Source: AM-1111 sp046302135
Lineage (GTDB): Bacteria > Bacteroidota > Bacteroidia > B-17B0 > Aurantibacillaceae
Direction: 5' to 3'
Assembly: GCA_046302135.1 (NCBI GenBank)
Contig: JBKCIQ010000183.1
Location: 1 to 10,923, forward strand
DNA length: 10,923 nucleotides
A model generated the notes under the pieces. That model was not told the origin of the DNA, searched no databases, and saw nothing but the letters and a program-made list of their open reading frames with translations. Made by a program: the position numbers and the translations under genes. Position 1 is the first letter of the stretch. Each line of letters starts with the position of its first letter. Below are positions 7,090-10,923 of the stretch, piece after piece.

Positions 7090-8307
7090 ATGGAAGAAAT
7101 TAAACTAAATACAATAGAGGAAGCTATTGAAGACATTCGTAAAGGGAAATTAATAATTGTGGTTGATGATGAGAACCGTGAAAACGAAGGAGATTTTTTA
7201 ACTGCTGCAAGAAATATGACTCCTGAACTCGTTAATTTCATGGCCACTCACGGAAGAGGTTTAATTTGCACACCAATAACTGAAGAAAGAGCAAAGGAAT
7301 TACAACTTGAACTGATGGTTCCACAAAATACCTCAACTCACGAAACGCCTTTTACTGTTTCAATTGACTTATTGGGTTATGGTTGTACAACAGGAATATC
7401 TGCATCCGATCGATCTAAAACTATACTCGCCTTAATTGATTCCTCAAAAAAAGCAGGAGACTTCGGAAGACCAGGTCATATTTTTCCACTCAAAGCAAAA
7501 AGTGGAGGTGTTTTAAGAAGAGCAGGACACACTGAAGCTGCAATTGATTTATCTCGATTGGCAGGATTTGAACCTTGTGGCGCCATTGTGGAAATCATGA
7601 ACGAAGACGGAAGCATGGCCAGGCTTCCTGAATTACATGAAATATCTAAAAAGTTCAATTTAAAGATTATTTCTATAGAACAATTAATTGCTTACCGCCT
7701 TCAAAAAGAAAGCATCATACAGCGCGAGGCAGAAGTTAACATGCCTACTGCATATGGAGATTTTAAAATGATTGCGTACAAAGTTTCTACAACAGGTCAA
7801 GATCAACTTGCATTGGTAAAAGGAGAGTGGAAAAAAGATGAGCCTGTTTTGGTGCGCATGCACAGCAGTTGCCTTACCGGTGATGTGTTTGGAAGTTGTA
7901 GATGCGATTGCGGTCCACAGCTACATAGAAGCATGGAAATGATTGAAAAAGAAGGGAAGGGTATCATTGTTTACTTGAATCAAGAAGGCAGAGGAATAGG
8001 CTTACTGAATAAATTAAAGGCGTATCAACTACAGGAAAAAGGGTTAGACACCGTTGAGGCCAATATACAATTAGGGTTCAAGATGGATGAAAGAGATTAT
8101 GGGGTTGGTGCACAAATTTTAAGAGATTTGGGTGTAACCAAAATAAAACTGATGACCAATAATCCTAAAAAAAGAGCAGGACTAATTGGTTATGGTTTAG
8201 AGATTATTGAAAATATTTCAATTGAAATTCCTGCGAATGTTCACAACGAAAATTATCTGAATACTAAAAGAGATAAAATGGGGCACAGCATCAGATTCAG
8301 GAACTAA
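7090..8307 (+). CDS. ribBA: Bifunctional 3,4-dihydroxy-2-butanone-4-phosphate synthase / GTP cyclohydrolase II
   Basis: Catalyses both entry reactions of riboflavin synthesis: ribulose 5-phosphate to 3,4-dihydroxy-2-butanone 4-phosphate plus formate, and GTP to the 2,5-diaminopyrimidinone intermediate. Residues 1-205 are RibB: DDENRENEGD (26-35, acidic metal loop), CTTGISASDRS (99-109), RPGHIFPL (127-134) and RAGHTEAAIDL (144-154, His147 and Glu149). Residues 206-405 are RibA: zinc ligands Cys261, Cys272 and Cys274 in SCLTGDVFGSCRCDCG, NQEGRGIGL (297-305), DYGVGAQILRDLG (336-348) and LMTNNPKK (354-361). Cys270 is an extra cysteine next to the zinc site, and Ser260 stands where many homologues have Glu; I believe both are common in Bacteroidota. 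At 405 residues it is of normal fusion length and both halves look active. It lies 18 bp after the GNAT gene, with no FMN riboswitch in between, so it probably depends on transcription from lon. Confidence 0.96.
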   Translation: MEEIKLNTIEEAIEDIRKGKLIIVVDDENRENEGDFLTAARNMTPELVNFMATHGRGLICTPITEERAKELQLELMVPQNTSTHETPFTVSIDLLGYGCTTGISASDRSKTILALIDSSKKAGDFGRPGHIFPLKAKSGGVLRRAGHTEAAIDLSRLAGFEPCGAIVEIMNEDGSMARLPELHEISKKFNLKIISIEQLIAYRLQKESIIQREAEVNMPTAYGDFKMIAYKVSTTGQDQLALVKGEWKKDEPVLVRMHSSCLTGDVFGSCRCDCGPQLHRSMEMIEKEGKGIIVYLNQEGRGIGLLNKLKAYQLQEKGLDTVEANIQLGFKMDERDYGVGAQILRDLGVTKIKLMTNNPKKRAGLIGYGLEIIENISIEIPANVHNENYLNTKRDKMGHSIRFRN

Positions 8308-8348
8308 TATAATTAACAAAGATTCTAAATAAGTAAATTTTTAGGCTT

Positions 8349-8927
8349 TCAATTTATATTTTGCAAATGAACCATGTGCTTTGTTAGAACTCCTTTATCA
8401 AGATAACTCTTGATTCTTAACTTTTTTAGCTGATGTTTATCATAAAGTTTTACAGAAGCATTTTTTATCAGTTCAAAATCATGGCGATCATAATCAAAAT
8501 CTCCATCAACATCAAAGACAAAAATATCTATGGCATTTCCTTTTAAATGGGCTGATTTTCCATTTTTTGCGGAATTCGGAAGCAGTTCATTGTAAAAATT
8601 ATTTCTTTTCTGCGATATTATAATCCAACGTGGATGATAACCTTCAGAGACCAATTTACATTTTACCTGGTCTAAATGAGAATGAATTTCCTTGTTGGCA
8701 CCAATCAAACCAAAAAAGATCATCAAGCTATACCCTATTCCGGAAAAAACAATAAAACAGATAAGAAAAGAAGTTATTCTTAAATATTCTTTTTTTAATA
8801 AAAAAATTGATAGGGTAAATAACAATCCAAAAAAAATCATTCCTGTCACACCTGCATAAATAAAACCGATCACAAATGCTGATATAACCAGGAATAAGCT
8901 TAGAGAAAATCTGGTAGTAGAATTCAT
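8349..8927 (-). CDS. Membrane-anchored M15-type D,D-peptidase-like protein
   Basis: A 192-residue protein with three hydrophobic helices (about 8-27, 29-44 and 51-75) followed by a soluble domain. Basic residues near the N-terminus and KKEYLR between helices 2 and 3 suggest that the C-terminal domain faces the periplasm. That domain carries SAHLKGNAID (125-134), the SxHxxGxAxD metal motif of M15/VanY/YcbK-like D-Ala-D-Ala peptidases (His127, Asp134), and a late HMVHLQ (184-189) in which His187 would be the third ligand. The catalytic Glu expected in ExxH proteins is His184 here, and position +2 after His187 is Gln rather than the Asp of HxD members, so activity is uncertain. DVDGDFDYDRHD (139-150) is an acidic loop resembling a calcium-binding site. 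It may be a cell-wall hydrolase or a binding protein on the same fold. It lies 97 bp downstream of the CapA-like gene on the same strand, with no clear promoter of its own, and is convergent with ribBA (41 bp gap, no obvious terminator). Confidence 0.75.
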   Translation of the reverse strand: MNSTTRFSLSLFLVISAFVIGFIYAGVTGMIFFGLLFTLSIFLLKKEYLRITSFLICFIVFSGIGYSLMIFFGLIGANKEIHSHLDQVKCKLVSEGYHPRWIIISQKRNNFYNELLPNSAKNGKSAHLKGNAIDIFVFDVDGDFDYDRHDFELIKNASVKLYDKHQLKKLRIKSYLDKGVLTKHMVHLQNIN

Positions 8928-9024
8928 TTTAATAAATTATTGGTTGGGATAATAACCATATCATCAGCAATTCAATACTACTTTATTTATTAAAATTTGT
9001 AAAAATTAATTCATCGATATACCC

Positions 9025-10425
9025 TTATTTTCTGAAATTCTTTTTGAGGAAAATAGCCCTTCGAATTTCCTTTTCTTCTTCTTTAGATGCAATATTTGGT
9101 ATTCGAGAATTTGGAAGATAAGTAAACACAGGTTGGAATTGAATAATTTTCCCTTTGTAAAAGTAACACTCCAGAAAAAAAGCCTGCCTGACTCCTACCC
9201 TGTGTATTTGATCAAATAAAAAATTTCCAAGCCCATAAAAAATTAATTTACCCTTGTAAATTTCCAAAGTTTGAGGTTGATGAGCCTGAGAACCAAGTAC
9301 AACATCAGATCCCAAATCAATCAAATCCTTACAGATTTTTTCCTGACTTGGCGAGGGCTCATAACTATCTCTTTCACCGAACTGAACACATGTAATTATA
9401 CAATCAACCTTATTATCATTCTTCAATTTTTTTATCGTATTTTTAGCCTTGCCGAATGAATATCTGCTTGCCCCCATCTTATGAGGTAAATTATCAGTAC
9501 ACTCTCCGCATGGACAGAGCTCGTTAAAACCAATCCAAGCAAATTTTTTACCATCCTTTAATTCAATAATCAATGGCTTGGATGCCTCAGACTCATTTGC
9601 ACCACCTCCAAAATATTGCTTATTGTTTTTTTGGTACCATTTCAATGAATTTAAGTAAGGCACAGTACCAACATCCAAGTTATGGTTACCTGTTAGTTCA
9701 ATAATATTAGCATTTATTTTATTCAATATTTCAAAGTGACTTTTCTTTGTAGCAAATTTCAACTTCATTGCTGCGTAATTACAGTTTTCTTCTATACTTA
9801 CTTCATTTGAAACATGAACATAATCCCTATTCTTAAAATAAGGATAAAGATTTTTTAAATACATATCTATTGAAAGATTATCAAGTAATTTACCTGTTGC
9901 ACGAGTAATTGCAGTAACCCCCGTATGGGTATAGGATGTTATCTCCTTTTTAAAATTAAATTTTTTACTTTCAGTGGGTATCCAGAATTTATAATTCTCC
10001 GGCGTTTTAAAAAAATTAATACCACCAATCATTTTAACCTGTAACCTAGGATCAAGTGAGTCAAGGGTAGTAATAAGAAGAAAAGTATCGCTTTGAAAAT
10101 CGATATGGTTGATCAAAATCGTCTTTGGCGCATTACTCAAATTAAAACTGGATTTAATTTCATTTTTGATATCAGATGTACAAAAAATATTACCTTCCTC
10201 TATTAGTCTTAAAATTTTATTAATTGAGAAGTCCGGCTGCTCATTAAAAAAAGTTCCACAAAGAAGCAAAGGAATCGAATCTGAAGATGTATTTTTTTTC
10301 AATTTAGAAATTGAATCTGATTTATGAACCTTCGGATTTGATTTACCCGGACTACAAAATTGAAATATAAAAATGATAAGTGGTAAAAAATAAAAATTAC
10401 CATATTGCCGAAAATTATTAATCAT
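9025..10425 (-). CDS. CapA family protein (poly-gamma-glutamate capsule-type, metallophosphoesterase fold), probably exported
   Basis: A 466-residue protein of the CapA/PgsA superfamily, whose members serve poly-gamma-glutamate or other polymer export, or have unknown envelope roles. Residues 1-24 are basic-poor then strongly hydrophobic, ending at Cys24 (IFQFC); this may be a lipoprotein signal, although Phe at -1 is atypical. A low-complexity Ser/Lys linker follows (about 25-50). Residues 50-165 form an N-terminal domain I cannot name. The CapA core then shows HTGVTAITRAT (167-177), VHVSNEVS (203-210), IELTGNHNLDVG (242-253, Asn247, His248, Asp251), GSQAHQPQ (378-385) and FYGLGNFLFDQ (396-406). 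The HISNEV/IELTGNH form belongs to a CapA subgroup with an extra N-terminal domain. CPCGEC (304-309) is a close cysteine cluster. The gene lies upstream of the M15-like gene on the same strand and is divergent from recG. The fold is sure; the substrate is not. Confidence 0.85.
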   Translation of the reverse strand: MINNFRQYGNFYFLPLIIFIFQFCSPGKSNPKVHKSDSISKLKKNTSSDSIPLLLCGTFFNEQPDFSINKILRLIEEGNIFCTSDIKNEIKSSFNLSNAPKTILINHIDFQSDTFLLITTLDSLDPRLQVKMIGGINFFKTPENYKFWIPTESKKFNFKKEITSYTHTGVTAITRATGKLLDNLSIDMYLKNLYPYFKNRDYVHVSNEVSIEENCNYAAMKLKFATKKSHFEILNKINANIIELTGNHNLDVGTVPYLNSLKWYQKNNKQYFGGGANESEASKPLIIELKDGKKFAWIGFNELCPCGECTDNLPHKMGASRYSFGKAKNTIKKLKNDNKVDCIITCVQFGERDSYEPSPSQEKICKDLIDLGSDVVLGSQAHQPQTLEIYKGKLIFYGLGNFLFDQIHRVGVRQAFFLECYFYKGKIIQFQPVFTYLPNSRIPNIASKEEEKEIRRAIFLKKNFRK

Positions 10426-10463
10426 AATTTAAAAACTTTAAGCTAATATAAATGATATTTTTT

Positions 10464-10497
10464 CAAATCATAAAGGAATTATTGCATGCTATCTCAA
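10464..10497 (-). promoter_or_regulatory. Weak candidate promoter for the CapA-like gene
   Basis: On the minus strand TTG (10497-10495) is followed after 22 bp by TATGATTTG (10472-10464), which has one extra base relative to TAnnTTTG. The ATG lies about 38 bp further at 10425. No better match was found in the 151 bp between the two divergent starts (10425 and 10577), which otherwise hold only AT-rich sequence with no RNA gene that I can see. Confidence 0.25.
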
Positions 10498-10564
10498 TTC
10501 GATATAATAACATACTTGTTGAAAGTATCATAATTCAATTCAATCACCATTATTCTTATTCGAT

Positions 10565-10572
10565 TATTTTTG
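10565..10572 (+). promoter_or_regulatory. TAnnTTTG match just before recG
   Basis: TATTTTTG matches TAnnTTTG exactly and ends 4 bp before the recG ATG at 10577. No TTG lies 17-23 bp upstream of it, and the local sequence is T-rich, so chance is a real alternative. If used, the transcript would begin at or very near the start codon. Confidence 0.25.
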
Positions 10573-10576
10573 TTTT

Positions 10577-10923
10577 ATGTCTTCAGATTTTCTTAAAACA
10601 GAAATTCAATTTTTAAAAGGTGTTGGGCCACAGCGAGCTGAAGCCATGTCAAAAGAATTGAAAGTCTTTTGCATCGAAGATTTGTTGCATTTTTTTCCTT
10701 TCAGGTACGTAGACAGAACAAAATTTTACAAGATCAAAGAAATAAACTCTGAAATGCCATATGTGCAAATGAGAGGTAAAATTTTACGAGGAGAGGTTAT
10801 CGGACAAGGTAGAGGAAAAAGATTTGTTGCCTATTTTTCAGACGGAGACGATATATTGGAACTCGTTTGGTTTCAAGGAATGCGTTGGCAACAAAACAGA
10901 TTTAAAACCGATGTGGAATATGT
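10577..10923 (+). CDS. recG: ATP-dependent DNA helicase RecG, N-terminal part only
   Basis: The frame stays open to the window edge: 115 complete codons of a protein normally about 690-700 residues long. RecG remodels stalled replication forks and Holliday junctions. Visible here are the N-terminal segment with IQFLKGVGPQRAEAM (residues 10-24), the helix-hairpin-like start typical of RecG, then EDLLHFFPFRYVDRT (34-48), and the beginning of the wedge/OB domain (MRGKILRGEVIGQGRGKRF and LELVWFQGMRW). Helicase motifs lie beyond the window. The ATG at 10577 is preferred over Met24 because the LKGVGP motif must be included. No Shine-Dalgarno sequence precedes it. It is divergent from the CapA-like gene. 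Confidence 0.93.
   Translation, partial: MSSDFLKTEIQFLKGVGPQRAEAMSKELKVFCIEDLLHFFPFRYVDRTKFYKIKEINSEMPYVQMRGKILRGEVIGQGRGKRFVAYFSDGDDILELVWFQGMRWQQNRFKTDVEY

Noticed and set aside
8308..8348. Rho-independent terminator between ribBA and the M15-like gene
   Set aside because: The 41 bp are AT-rich but contain no stem of useful length.
8928..9024. Terminator or operator in the gap between the CapA-like and M15-like genes
   Set aside because: The best inverted repeat (TGGTT at 8941-8945 with AACCA at 8954-8958) has only 5 bp and an 8-nt loop, with no T-run following; it is within chance expectation.
9271..9459. Plus-strand open frames opposite the CapA-like gene (also 10109-10327)
   Set aside because: They are antisense to the conserved CapA reading frame; no independent evidence of coding.
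10484..10489. GCATGC palindrome in the CapA/recG divergent region
   Set aside because: Six-base palindromes are common; no flanking symmetry extends it.

Overview
The window is AT-rich and densely coding, and it looks like chromosome from a member of the Bacteroidota. Several things point there: a RibB-RibA fusion, a Bacteroidota-style Lon, an M23 peptidase with the long C-terminal region usual in that phylum, genes that start without Shine-Dalgarno sequences, and TAnnTTTG promoter elements ahead of some genes. I cannot place it more finely than phylum. I see no tRNA, rRNA, CRISPR array, insertion sequence or prophage signature, and no gap between genes exceeds about 150 bp.

Layout. (1) 1-1516, minus strand: the first 505 residues of a very long coiled-coil protein whose C-terminus lies outside the window. 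It contains a regular 39-residue repeat. (2) 1611-3308, plus: an exported M23 zinc peptidase behind a good Bacteroidota promoter. (3) 3311-3970, minus: a PPP-family metallophosphoesterase, convergent with the M23 gene with only 2 bp between them. (4) 4106-8307, plus: a compact run of Lon protease, a GNAT acetyltransferase and bifunctional RibBA. Lon and GNAT overlap in TAATG, and RibBA follows after 18 bp, so this is probably one transcript. (5) 8349-8927 and 9025-10425, both minus: a three-helix membrane protein with an M15-type D,D-peptidase-like domain, preceded by a CapA-type (poly-gamma-glutamate capsule family) metallophosphoesterase-fold protein. (6) 10577 to the end, plus: the N-terminus of the RecG helicase.

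How the genes relate. The window is mainly housekeeping: protein quality control (Lon), riboflavin synthesis (RibBA) and replication-fork repair (RecG). These are interleaved with envelope functions: the M23 peptidase, the M15-like protein and the CapA-like protein, all predicted to act outside the cytoplasm. I found no convincing new multi-gene system. The observations most worth following are the tandem 39-residue coiled-coil repeat (four heptads plus one hendecad per unit), the M15-like protein whose second metal motif lacks the usual acidic residue, and small inverted repeats placed at promoter or start positions in the divergent gap between the phosphatase gene and lon.
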